Source: Ilumatobacter fluminis (lineage in GTDB: Bacteria > Actinomycetota > Acidimicrobiia > Acidimicrobiales > Ilumatobacteraceae). From it: a stretch of 64,000 bases of DNA. Below the pieces are notes generated by a model. It had not been told where the DNA came from. It did not search any database and worked only from the letters and a program-made list of their open reading frames with translations. Each line of letters begins with the position of its first letter. Within the stretch, counting starts at the first letter, position 1. Shown in pieces: positions 37,777-44,902 of this stretch. The stretch lies in NCBI RefSeq assembly GCF_004364865.1, contig NZ_SOAU01000001.1:3318001-3382000 (forward strand), written 5' to 3'. Made by a program: the position numbers and the translations under genes.

Positions 37777-37826
37777 GACATCTCCTTGACATCGTGATGA
37801 TGTCATCATGATGTCACGTTGATGTC
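37777..37826. promoter_or_regulatory. operator array: five GACATC/GATGTC half-sites at 11-bp spacing
   Basis: GACATC occurs at 37777 and 37788, and its reverse complement GATGTC at 37799, 37810 and 37821, each exactly 11 bp from the next, so all lie on one face of the helix. The first abuts the microprotein start codon and the second sits beside its ribosome site, so binding would block expression. The downstream ribbon-helix-helix protein is the obvious candidate binder (inference). Confidence 0.75.
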
Positions 37827-37901
37827 GCAGAGTCAACCCTCCCTCGAGAACAGGGACGAAAGCCCTGGTCGACCTCGTACGGCGCCGACGAGAATGAAGA
37901 C

Positions 37902-38312
37902 GTGCGAAGCGAACCGATCTCCACCGTCATGACGACCGACCTCGTGTCGATCGATCTCGACCAGCCGCTGTCGGAGGCGTACCACGCCCTCCAGGGCGCG
38001 CCGTTCGAGCACATCCCGGTGCTCGACGTCGATCGGCCGGTCGGCATGCTGTCGTCGACCGACATCCTCCGACTCGTCTACGACGTCGAGGGAGCGAGCG
38101 ACAAGATGCTCACGAGCATGCTCGACCACCAGTTCACGATCGAGGACGCGATGTCGTCCGATCTCGTGACGCTGACGAGCGACGCGACGGTGCACGACGC
38201 CGCCGAGATCCTCGCCGAGGGCAAGACGCACTCGATCCTGGTGCTGAACGGCGGCACGCTCAGCGGCATCGTCACGACCACCGACCTGGTGCGCTACCTG
38301 CGCGACCTCTGA
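37902..38312 (+). CDS. tandem CBS-domain protein
   Basis: The 136-residue product is made of two CBS domains: ISTVMTTDLVSIDLDQPLSE to FEHIPVLDVDRPVGMLSSTD, and IEDAMSSDLVTLTSDATVHD to KTHSILVLNGGTLSGIVTTT followed by DLVRYL. Such stand-alone pairs bind adenosine nucleotides and regulate a partner that is not evident here. GTG 37902 is the start; the gene diverges from the microprotein operon across about 125 bp that include the phased operator. Confidence 0.9.
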   Translation: MRSEPISTVMTTDLVSIDLDQPLSEAYHALQGAPFEHIPVLDVDRPVGMLSSTDILRLVYDVEGASDKMLTSMLDHQFTIEDAMSSDLVTLTSDATVHDAAEILAEGKTHSILVLNGGTLSGIVTTTDLVRYLRDL

Positions 38313-38347
38313 GTCGCAGGCCGACTCGAACGCCGGCCGCCGGCCGA

Positions 38348-39343
38348 TCAGGCGTCGGCAGGTCGGATGGCGGCGCTGATCTCGCCGACCACGTCGGCTT
38401 CGACCATCTCGCGCGCCACCTGTATCGCATTCACGATCGCACGCTCACTCGACGAGCCGTGCGAGATGATGCAGACGCCGTCGACGCCGAGCAGCATCGC
38501 GCCGCCGTACGCCTCGGGGTCGAGCGTTTCGTAGAGGGGCAGCAGCGCCGGCATCAGGGCGTCGGCGTGCTCCTTGTACTCGGGCTTCGAGGTGAACGCG
38601 CCGAGCAGGGCTGCGACGACGGCCTTCATGCCGCCCTCGAGCGTCTTGAGGACGACGTTGCCGGTGAATCCGTCGGTCACGATGACGTCGGCGGTGTCGC
38701 TCATGACGTCGCGCCCCTCGACGTTGCCGATGAAGTTCAGGTCGTCACCGGCAGCCGCTTCGAGCAGGCCGAACGTCTCCTTGCGGAGCGAGTCGCCCTT
38801 GCCCGGCTCTTCACCGATCGACAGCAGACCGACCTTCGGCGAGTCGACCCCGAAGCGGTGATGCGAGAACACGGCGCCCATCTGCGCGAACTGCACGAGC
38901 CAGTCGGCCTGCACTTCGGCGTTGGCACCGGCATCGAGCAACACGGTGGGTCGACCCCCGGGGAACGGGATGATCGTCGCGATGGCCGGGCGGTTGACGC
39001 CCTTCACCCGCCCCATGCGGAGCAGGGCCGACGCCATCGTCGCGCCGGTGTTCCCGGCCGACACCATCGCCGACGCCTTGCCGTCGCGGACCGCCTCTGC
39101 GGCGCGCACGAGCGTGGCGTCCTTCTTGCGCCGGACCGACCGCCCACCGTCTTCGTCCATCTCGATGACCTCGTTCGCCTCGATGAGCGGGAGGTCGCCG
39201 ATGTCGGTCAGCTCGCCCAAGTTGGACGGGCCGACCAGGACGACGGGGGTGCCGGCGGCAGCGGCGGCCTTGGCACCGGCGACGATCGCGTCGGGTGCGT
39301 GGTCGCCGCCCATTGCGTCGACCGCAATGGGGAGCATCGTCAT
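38348..39343 (-). CDS. plsX: phosphate acyltransferase PlsX
   Basis: ATG 39343 gives 331 residues: MTMLPIAVDAMGGDHAPDAI, SAGNTGATMASALLRMGRVK, ATIIPFPGGRPTVLLDAGAN and DVIVTDGFTGNVVLKTLEGG are PlsX signatures. It converts acyl-ACP to acyl-phosphate for phospholipid synthesis. It directly follows rpmF (10 bp), and the yceD-rpmF-plsX order is conserved in many bacteria. The open frame upstream of 39343 overlaps rpmF and is not used. Confidence 0.95.
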   Translation of the reverse strand: MTMLPIAVDAMGGDHAPDAIVAGAKAAAAAGTPVVLVGPSNLGELTDIGDLPLIEANEVIEMDEDGGRSVRRKKDATLVRAAEAVRDGKASAMVSAGNTGATMASALLRMGRVKGVNRPAIATIIPFPGGRPTVLLDAGANAEVQADWLVQFAQMGAVFSHHRFGVDSPKVGLLSIGEEPGKGDSLRKETFGLLEAAAGDDLNFIGNVEGRDVMSDTADVIVTDGFTGNVVLKTLEGGMKAVVAALLGAFTSKPEYKEHADALMPALLPLYETLDPEAYGGAMLLGVDGVCIISHGSSSERAIVNAIQVAREMVEADVVGEISAAIRPADA

Positions 39344-39353
39344 GCGGGGCTGA

Positions 39354-39533
39354 TCAGCCGACGTCGATGACGACGCGGTCCTTGTACCAGCCGCACGACG
39401 GGCACACGGTGTGGGGCAGCTTGGCGTTGCCGCAACGCGGGCAGGTGCTGCGTGCGGGTGCGTCGAGCTTCCACGCCGAGGCGCGGGTGCTGCGGCTCTT
39501 CGACTTGGACTTCTTCTTCTTCGGAACGGCCAC
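39354..39533 (-). CDS. rpmF: 50S ribosomal protein L32 (zinc-binding type)
   Basis: The minus strand from GTG 39533 encodes 59 residues: VAVPKKKKSKSKSRSTRASA, then CPRCGNAKLPHTVCPSCGWY and a final KDRVVIDVG. The basic head and the two CxxC pairs identify the zinc-holding form of L32. It sits between yceD and plsX as expected. Confidence 0.95.
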   Translation of the reverse strand: MAVPKKKKSKSKSRSTRASAWKLDAPARSTCPRCGNAKLPHTVCPSCGWYKDRVVIDVG

Positions 39534-39619
39534 GGTGGGACTCCAGCGATATCAGGTCGTACAGGTGCCGGCAGATCGCGCGACACGGCTGCGCCAGGCT
39601 AGCGGCGGATTCGGCGCGT

Positions 39620-40150
39620 TCAATCGTCGAGTCGAAGGTCGTCGAGCGCAGCCCATCGCTCGTCGCGCACCGGGGTGTCGTCGTCGCGGGTCACGACGTC
39701 GGGTGCGTCGCCCGGCTCGAGACGGATCCCGGCACAGTCATCGCCGCACAGCACGTCGTCCGGGAGTTCGAGCATCAGATGCTCTCGCACCGCCGACAGC
39801 AGATCGATCTGGTCGTTCTCGATCGGGAAGGTCTGATCGTCGTCGGACAGGATGTCGCCCGCGTACTGGTAGACCTCGTCGACCTCGATCGTCGCCGTGC
39901 CGGCGAGGTCGGTCAGACAGCGGCGACACGGAGCTTCCCAGGGCATCGTCAGGGTGCCGTGCACGACGACGCTGTCGACGCCGGACGTCGCCATCAGGTC
40001 GATCGTGACGTCGTCGACGATGCGGTCGTCGTCGACACCAAGGTCGGTGGCCGGCGTGGTCAGTTCGACGTGCTTCTGGAGGCCCGGCTCACGCAGGAGC
40101 TCTCGGGCGTTGAGCCGCAGGGCCTGGATACGCGCCACGGGAGCGCTCAC
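39620..40150 (-). CDS. yceD: YceD/DUF177 family protein
   Basis: The 176-residue protein has the DUF177 pattern: an N-terminal strand region, VDSVVVHGTLTMPWEAPCRR with CLTDL (first cysteine pair), VDEVYQYAGDILSDDDQTFP, DLLSAVREHLMLELPDDVLC and a second cysteine pair CGDDC. The family acts in 23S rRNA accumulation and is nearly always upstream of rpmF, as here. The GTG start overlaps the upstream stop (GTGA). Confidence 0.92.
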   Translation of the reverse strand: MSAPVARIQALRLNARELLREPGLQKHVELTTPATDLGVDDDRIVDDVTIDLMATSGVDSVVVHGTLTMPWEAPCRRCLTDLAGTATIEVDEVYQYAGDILSDDDQTFPIENDQIDLLSAVREHLMLELPDDVLCGDDCAGIRLEPGDAPDVVTRDDDTPVRDERWAALDDLRLDD

Positions 40151-40806
40151 CGATCCTGGTCGAAGAAGCCCTTGGTCGGGTCGTCTTCGACCTCGTCGAC
40201 GTGTTCGAGCGGATGACCGCCGTCGCCGATCGACAGTTTCTGACGCCCGGCGGCGACGGTGCGGCCGAGCTTGTCGAGCAGGATCTCGAAGCTGGCGAGG
40301 CGCTGATCGAGGAAGTCTTCGGTCTCGAGCTTGAGGCGGCGGGCGTCGTTGTCGGCGGTCTCGACCACGTGGCGTGCCCGGGCCTCGGCAGCACGGACGA
40401 CCTCGGTGCGCTGCACCATGCGCTCGGCTTGGACGCGGGCGGCTTCGAGCATCTCGTTCGCTTCACGACGGGTCTTGTTGACGAACTCCTGGCGCTCTTT
40501 GAGCATCCATCGTGCCTGACGCAATTCGTCGGGCATCCGGGCGAGTGCTTCGTCGAGCAGTTCGATCAGTTCGTGCCGGTCGACGCGCGGTGACGACGAC
40601 AGCGGCATCGTCGGGGCGTTGGCGACCAGATCGATGGCGCGACGCAGCAGGGTCTCGGCATCGCCGACGTGGCCGGTCGTCTCACCCGGTTCGGGGTAGT
40701 CGTCGTCGATCTCTTCGTAGTCGTCGAACGGCTCGTCGTAGCCGTCGTCGTAGCGATCGCCCTGGCGGTCGTCGTAGCGCTGGTCGTACTGGTCGTCGTA
40801 GGTCAT
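40147..40806 (-). CDS. DivIVA-like coiled-coil protein
   Basis: The 219-residue product has a very acidic, tyrosine-rich head (MTYDDQYDQRYDDRQGDRYD), then a long coiled coil (RQARWMLKERQEFVNKTRRE, NEMLEAARVQAERMVQRTEV, RAAEARARHVVETADNDARR). It resembles the DivIVA/Wag31-like proteins encoded beside coaD-yceD-rpmF in actinobacteria (the Rv2927c group), which are linked to cell-wall growth and division. There is no membrane segment. The stop overlaps the start of yceD. Confidence 0.8.
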   Translation of the reverse strand: MTYDDQYDQRYDDRQGDRYDDGYDEPFDDYEEIDDDYPEPGETTGHVGDAETLLRRAIDLVANAPTMPLSSSPRVDRHELIELLDEALARMPDELRQARWMLKERQEFVNKTRREANEMLEAARVQAERMVQRTEVVRAAEARARHVVETADNDARRLKLETEDFLDQRLASFEILLDKLGRTVAAGRQKLSIGDGGHPLEHVDEVEDDPTKGFFDQDR

Positions 40807-40819
40807 GATCGGGCGGCCC

Positions 40820-41308
40820 TCACTGACCGCGACCTGCGAATCTATCGGTGAGTGCCGCCGACACCGGTGCAGGCACCAGATGATCGATGTCTCCCCCGTG
40901 GGAGGCGATCTCGCGGATGAAGCGGCTCGACACGAACGAGAACTCGGGATTGCACGGCACGAACACGGTGCGGATGCCGCTCGCCGACCGGTTCATGTGC
41001 GCCATCTGTTGCTCGATGTCGTAGTCGGCTGCGGTGCGGAGCCCTTTGACGATGAAGTCGGCGCCCACTGCGGACGCGACATCGACGACGAGGCCCTCGA
41101 AGGCGCCGACGGTGATCTCGGATCGGTCGGCGAAGGTGTCGATCGCGAGCCCGACGCGCTCGTCGGGGCTGAACAACCCCGACGGCTTGCTGAAGTTGAC
41201 GAGCACGCCGAAGACGACCTCGTCGAACAACTCGAGCGCCTGGTCGACGACGTCGACGTGGCCGTTGTGGAGCGGATCGAAGCTCCCGGGAATCAGCACC
41301 TTCGCCAT
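40820..41308 (-). CDS. coaD: phosphopantetheine adenylyltransferase
   Basis: The 162-residue enzyme shows MAKVLIPGSFDPLHNGHVDV (HxGH nucleotidyltransferase motif as HNGH), the loop IVKGLRTAADYDIEQQMAHM and FVSSRFIREIASHGGDI. It makes dephospho-CoA, the penultimate step of CoA synthesis. It follows rsmD by 22 bp on the same strand, the usual rsmD-coaD pair. Confidence 0.97.
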   Translation of the reverse strand: MAKVLIPGSFDPLHNGHVDVVDQALELFDEVVFGVLVNFSKPSGLFSPDERVGLAIDTFADRSEITVGAFEGLVVDVASAVGADFIVKGLRTAADYDIEQQMAHMNRSASGIRTVFVPCNPEFSFVSSRFIREIASHGGDIDHLVPAPVSAALTDRFAGRGQ

Positions 41309-41330
41309 GGGTTCCCCAACGGTAGTGCGG

Positions 41331-41873
41331 CTATTCGGCCGCCGGGTCGATGCGTTCGAAGAAGGTGACCCAGGTGCGCCCGTAGCGCTTCGACCGGGTC
41401 ACCTCCCATCCGAGGTCGTCGAGTCCGTCGAGCGAGTCGAGCGGGTGGCCGGCCTCGGCGGCCACGAACGGCGCGTCGACGGCGGCGAGCAGCCCCGCCC
41501 AGTCGTCGAAGTCGTACGGCGGGTCGGCGAGCACGACGTCGGCGGTGATCGACCGCGCGGCGATCAGGGCATCGCCCTGCACCACTCGTGAGCGGTCGGT
41601 CAGGTCGAGCGTGCGGAGGTTGTCGCGCAGGGTGCGCAACGCGGCCCGGTCGCGCTCGACGAACACGACCTCGGCGGCACCGCGGGAGAGCGCCTCGATG
41701 CCGAGACCGCCCGAGCCGGCGTACAGGTCGGCGACGACGGCGTCACGGACGACGTCGAGGCTCCCCAGCGCATTGAAGATCGCCTCGCGCACCTTGTCGG
41801 TCGTGGGCCTCGTGTCGAGGCCCGGCGGGCCCTCGAACAACCGCCCCCTGAGTTCTCCGGCCACGATGCGCAT
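41331..41873 (-). CDS. rsmD: 16S rRNA (guanine966-N2)-methyltransferase
   Basis: The 180-residue protein begins MRIVAGELRGRLFEGPPGLD and has TRPTTDKVREAIFNAL, the SAM loop VADLYAGSGGLGIEALSRGA and the catalytic VLADPPYDFD, all typical of RsmD. It methylates G966 of 16S rRNA. It lies upstream of coaD as usual, and a small zinc-ribbon gene diverges from it across 54 bp. Confidence 0.94.
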   Translation of the reverse strand: MRIVAGELRGRLFEGPPGLDTRPTTDKVREAIFNALGSLDVVRDAVVADLYAGSGGLGIEALSRGAAEVVFVERDRAALRTLRDNLRTLDLTDRSRVVQGDALIAARSITADVVLADPPYDFDDWAGLLAAVDAPFVAAEAGHPLDSLDGLDDLGWEVTRSKRYGRTWVTFFERIDPAAE

Positions 41874-41927
41874 CCGGTCAGGCTACGGCCGAGTCGGTCG
41901 GCTGGGCAGCAGGGCATACTGGGCGAC

Positions 41928-42104
41928 GTGTTGGAGCCAGATCAGCAGATCACCTGCATCGACTGCGGGGGACGAGCGTTCTTGCTCACACGGCCCCGCG
42001 AGGACGGTGTGTGGGAGGACGGCGACATCGTCGCCTACCGCTGCGAGGACTGTCTCGACCGTTGGGACCTCGTCCTCGAAGACGACGACCCGACCGACTA
42101 CTGA
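41928..42104 (+). CDS. 58-aa zinc-ribbon microprotein
   Basis: GTG 41928 opens a 58-residue frame with two CxxC knuckles: QITCIDCGGRAFLLTRPRED and IVAYRCEDCLDRWDLVLEDD, ending DPTDY. The spacing (CxxC-x29-CxxC) is that of a zinc ribbon. The pattern and an acidic tail make a chance frame unlikely. It diverges from rsmD. No function is known; proteins of this kind often bind RNA or polymerase (inference). Confidence 0.75.
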   Translation: MLEPDQQITCIDCGGRAFLLTRPREDGVWEDGDIVAYRCEDCLDRWDLVLEDDDPTDY

Positions 42105-42204
42105 GCCCACCCCGGCCGGAAATCCGAGCGGCGACGGCGGACACCCTGCCAAGCTGCCCTCCATCTGAACCCCGCTCACGGCGGAACCACGAGGAGGTCA
42201 GCTC

Positions 42205-43170
42205 ATGTCAACCACACGCTCACGATGGGCCGCGCTCGGCGCTGCGGTCGCGATCACGATCGGTGCCGGCGGCGCCGGACTGGTCGGGGCGACCAAGAGC
42301 AGCGGCGAACGCGCCAGCTACGAGGCGGTGACCGCATGTCGGCTGCTCGACACCCGCCCCGGCCAATCGGTCGGGGGCCGCACGACGCCGCTCGGCGCGG
42401 GCGAGACCATGACGGTCGACGCCCTCCCGGACGGCGGCAACTGCTCCGGGCTTCCGGACGGCACCGCGGTTGCCCTCAACGTCACTGCCGTCGGCGCCAC
42501 CGAGATCACCCACCTCACGATCTGGGACACCGGGTCGGTCCCCACGGCATCGAGTCTCAACCCCGCGCCGGGCCAGCCACCGACACCGAACGGTGTCACG
42601 ACCCGAGTCGACTCGAACGGCTCGTTCAAGATCTTCAACCTCCAAGGCGAGGTGCACCTCGTCGTCGACCTCGTCGGCGTGTTCTCCGACCACGACCACG
42701 GCGAGTCGAAGTTCCTGACGTTCCAGCCGACGACGCTGCCCCTGTTCGACGGGGCGACCGTCGCCAGCGGTCCGATCGACCGGACCGGCGTCGTGCTCGA
42801 CGACGGCCTCACGCCGGGGTTCGACGTGTCGTTCACCCTGCCGACCGACTACACGGCGAACTCGTCGATGTTCCTCGAACTCCTATGGCACATCGACGAG
42901 ACCGCCTGCGCCGTCGAATGGAAGTCCGAGTACGGCCACATGTACCGACACAGTGACGATCCGGCCTCCGCTGGGTTCGCCATGGTCGAGACCGATCCGG
43001 TTCCGGCAACAGCAGGGCAGGCCGTCCGCACGAGGTTCCAGATCCAGCCGAACGGCGGTTTGGCCCCGGGCGACGCCGTGGCGCTCGGGCTCAGCCGGAA
43101 CGCTCCGGCGGCCGGCGACACGTGCACCGGCGACGTGATCGTCACCGGGATCAGCGTCTCGTACAGCTGA
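42205..43170 (+). CDS. secreted surface protein with actinobacterial DTRP beta-domain
   Basis: A strong ribosome site (GAGGAGG) precedes ATG 42205. A signal peptide (MSTTRSRWAALGAAVAITIG) leads to a domain with TACRLLDTRPGQSVGGRTTP, VALNVTAVGATEITHLTIWD, then ASSLNPAPGQPPTPNGVTTR and VHLVVDLVGVFSD. This LDTRP ... NVTAV ... SxLN ... VDLVGxF pattern recurs in many secreted actinobacterial proteins, often several per protein. The remaining 150 residues (SGPIDRTGVVLDDGLTPGFD) are beta-rich with three cysteines and are unassigned. It is convergent with nth. Confidence 0.82.
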   Translation: MSTTRSRWAALGAAVAITIGAGGAGLVGATKSSGERASYEAVTACRLLDTRPGQSVGGRTTPLGAGETMTVDALPDGGNCSGLPDGTAVALNVTAVGATEITHLTIWDTGSVPTASSLNPAPGQPPTPNGVTTRVDSNGSFKIFNLQGEVHLVVDLVGVFSDHDHGESKFLTFQPTTLPLFDGATVASGPIDRTGVVLDDGLTPGFDVSFTLPTDYTANSSMFLELLWHIDETACAVEWKSEYGHMYRHSDDPASAGFAMVETDPVPATAGQAVRTRFQIQPNGGLAPGDAVALGLSRNAPAAGDTCTGDVIVTGISVSYS

Positions 43171-43188
43171 CCGTCGCGGGAGCCGCCG

Positions 43189-43866
43189 TCAGCGTCGCTG
43201 GGGGCGGCTCTTCGGGGTCATCTCTTCGCGTATCCGCTTCTTCGTCGCTGCCCAGCTGCAGATCGGACACGCCGTGAGGTCGTGGCGGAGGGCCGGGCAG
43301 TACTCGCGGCCGAAGAAGATGATCTGGAGGTGACGATCGTTCCACGTCTCGCGTGGGAACACCGCTTTCAGGTCGCGTTCGGTCCGTTCGACCGTCGTAC
43401 CGTTCGAGAGCCCCCACCGGGCGGCGAGCCGCTGGATGTGGGTGTCGACCGGGAACGCCGGCACGTCGAACGCCTGTGACATGACGACGCTCGCCGTCTT
43501 GTGGCCGACGCCGGCGAGCGATTCGAGGAACTCCCAGTCGGGCACGATCTCGCCCCCGGCGTCGATGATCTGGTTCGCTGCCGTCCACAGGTTGCGGGCC
43601 TTCGACGGAGCGAGCCCGACCTCGCGGATGTACTCGAGGATCCGATCGGGGCCGAGTTCGACCATCTTCTCCGGCGTCGGGGCGGCGTCGAACAGCGCCG
43701 GCGTGACCTGGTTGACCTTCTTGTCGGTCGTCTGCGCCGACAGCGCGACCGCCACCAGCAAGGTGTACGGATCGCGGTGGTCGAGCGGGATCGGGATCTC
43801 CGGGTAGAGGTCGTCGAGGATCTCCCCGATCAGCGCTGCCTTCTCCTTGCGGTTCACGGCGAGCAA
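43189..43866 (-). CDS. nth: endonuclease III
   Basis: The 225-residue enzyme has the helix-hairpin-helix LESLAGVGHKTASVVMSQAF with catalytic lysine, and the catalytic aspartate in FPVDTHIQRLAARWGLSNGT. It excises oxidised pyrimidines and nicks the abasic site. The C-terminal iron-sulfur loop reads FGREYCPALRHDLTACPICS: three cysteines in C-x9-C-x2-C, not the usual four in C-x6-C-x2-C-x5-C. Starts at 43866 (TTG/ATG-like) or the nearby GTG are both possible. Confidence 0.9.
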   Translation of the reverse strand: MLAVNRKEKAALIGEILDDLYPEIPIPLDHRDPYTLLVAVALSAQTTDKKVNQVTPALFDAAPTPEKMVELGPDRILEYIREVGLAPSKARNLWTAANQIIDAGGEIVPDWEFLESLAGVGHKTASVVMSQAFDVPAFPVDTHIQRLAARWGLSNGTTVERTERDLKAVFPRETWNDRHLQIIFFGREYCPALRHDLTACPICSWAATKKRIREEMTPKSRPQRR

Positions 43867-43928
43867 CCTACCGTCCCGGCCTCACCATCCCCGGCGGTGA
43901 TCAGACCCGGAAATCGGCAGGCAGGACG

Positions 43929-44858
43929 TCAGGCGACGGTCGCCGGCTCGCGGCGGAGGCGGACGGCGCGGCGGTGCGCACGCACCATCTCGACCGTCAC
44001 GAGACCGAGCGCGAACCAGACCAGGCCGAAACCGACGGCGCGCACCCACGGCAGCGATTCGTCGTAGACGACCCAGCCGAGCAGGAAATTGATGAGCGGC
44101 ACCAGATAGTTCGCCGGACCGAGCAGGGTGAACGGCACCCGTTGCGCGGCGAACGCGAACAGTGTCAGCGGGAACGCGGTGATCGCCCCGGTGCCGATCA
44201 CCAGCAGCCAGTCGATCCCGTCGGCCTGCGCCCACACCGCCTCGGCGCCCGGCCAACCGGCACCACTGCTCGCGACGACGATGGTGAGCAGCGCAGGCCC
44301 GAGCAGGACGAGCATCTCGGCGGTCAGGCTCTCGGCCGGTGCGAGCGGTACCCGCCGCTTGATCAGACCGTATGTCGACCACGAGCCAGCGATGACGAGG
44401 GCGATCCACGGGACGCGCCCGTATGACACCGTGAGGACCACGACCCCGGTCGCAGCGAACCCGATCGACGCCCATCGGAACGGAGTCAGCTGCTCGCCGA
44501 GGACGAAGACGCCGATCGCCATCGTGCCGAGCGGCGACAGGAAGTAGCCGAGCGCCGTCTCGAGCACACGATCGTTGGTGACCGCCCACACGTACGCCGT
44601 CCAGTTGACCGTGAGCAACACCCCGGCGGCTCCGAGCCGCAGTCGTGTCGGCGCGTCACGGAACGCGCCGAGCACCGGCGCCCAGCGACGCAGGACGGTG
44701 ACGGCGACGCTCATGATCAGCGCTGCGCTCGCAACACGCCACGCGATCAGCTCGACGGGATCGAACTCGCCGAGCTGCTTCCAGTAGACGGTGAGCAGCC
44801 CCCACGTCGTGAACGCCGCGATCGCTGCCTGCAGCCCCGCTCGTTCCCGCTGGTCCAT
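43929..44858 (-). CDS. rarD: RarD-like EamA-family transporter
   Basis: The 309-residue protein has ten hydrophobic helices in two EamA halves. The start RAGLQAAIAAFTTWGLLTVY, WKQLGEFDPVELIAWRVASA and the later NWTAYVWAVTNDRVLETALG with YFLSPL are the RarD signatures. RarD proteins export an unidentified small metabolite; chloramphenicol sensitivity gave the name. It lies upstream of nth on the same strand and follows recG. Confidence 0.9.
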   Translation of the reverse strand: MDQRERAGLQAAIAAFTTWGLLTVYWKQLGEFDPVELIAWRVASAALIMSVAVTVLRRWAPVLGAFRDAPTRLRLGAAGVLLTVNWTAYVWAVTNDRVLETALGYFLSPLGTMAIGVFVLGEQLTPFRWASIGFAATGVVVLTVSYGRVPWIALVIAGSWSTYGLIKRRVPLAPAESLTAEMLVLLGPALLTIVVASSGAGWPGAEAVWAQADGIDWLLVIGTGAITAFPLTLFAFAAQRVPFTLLGPANYLVPLINFLLGWVVYDESLPWVRAVGFGLVWFALGLVTVEMVRAHRRAVRLRREPATVA

Positions 44859-44902
44859 CGCCCCGACGCTACGGCCACCCGGCCGTTTCGGCTCGGCCGG
44901 TT

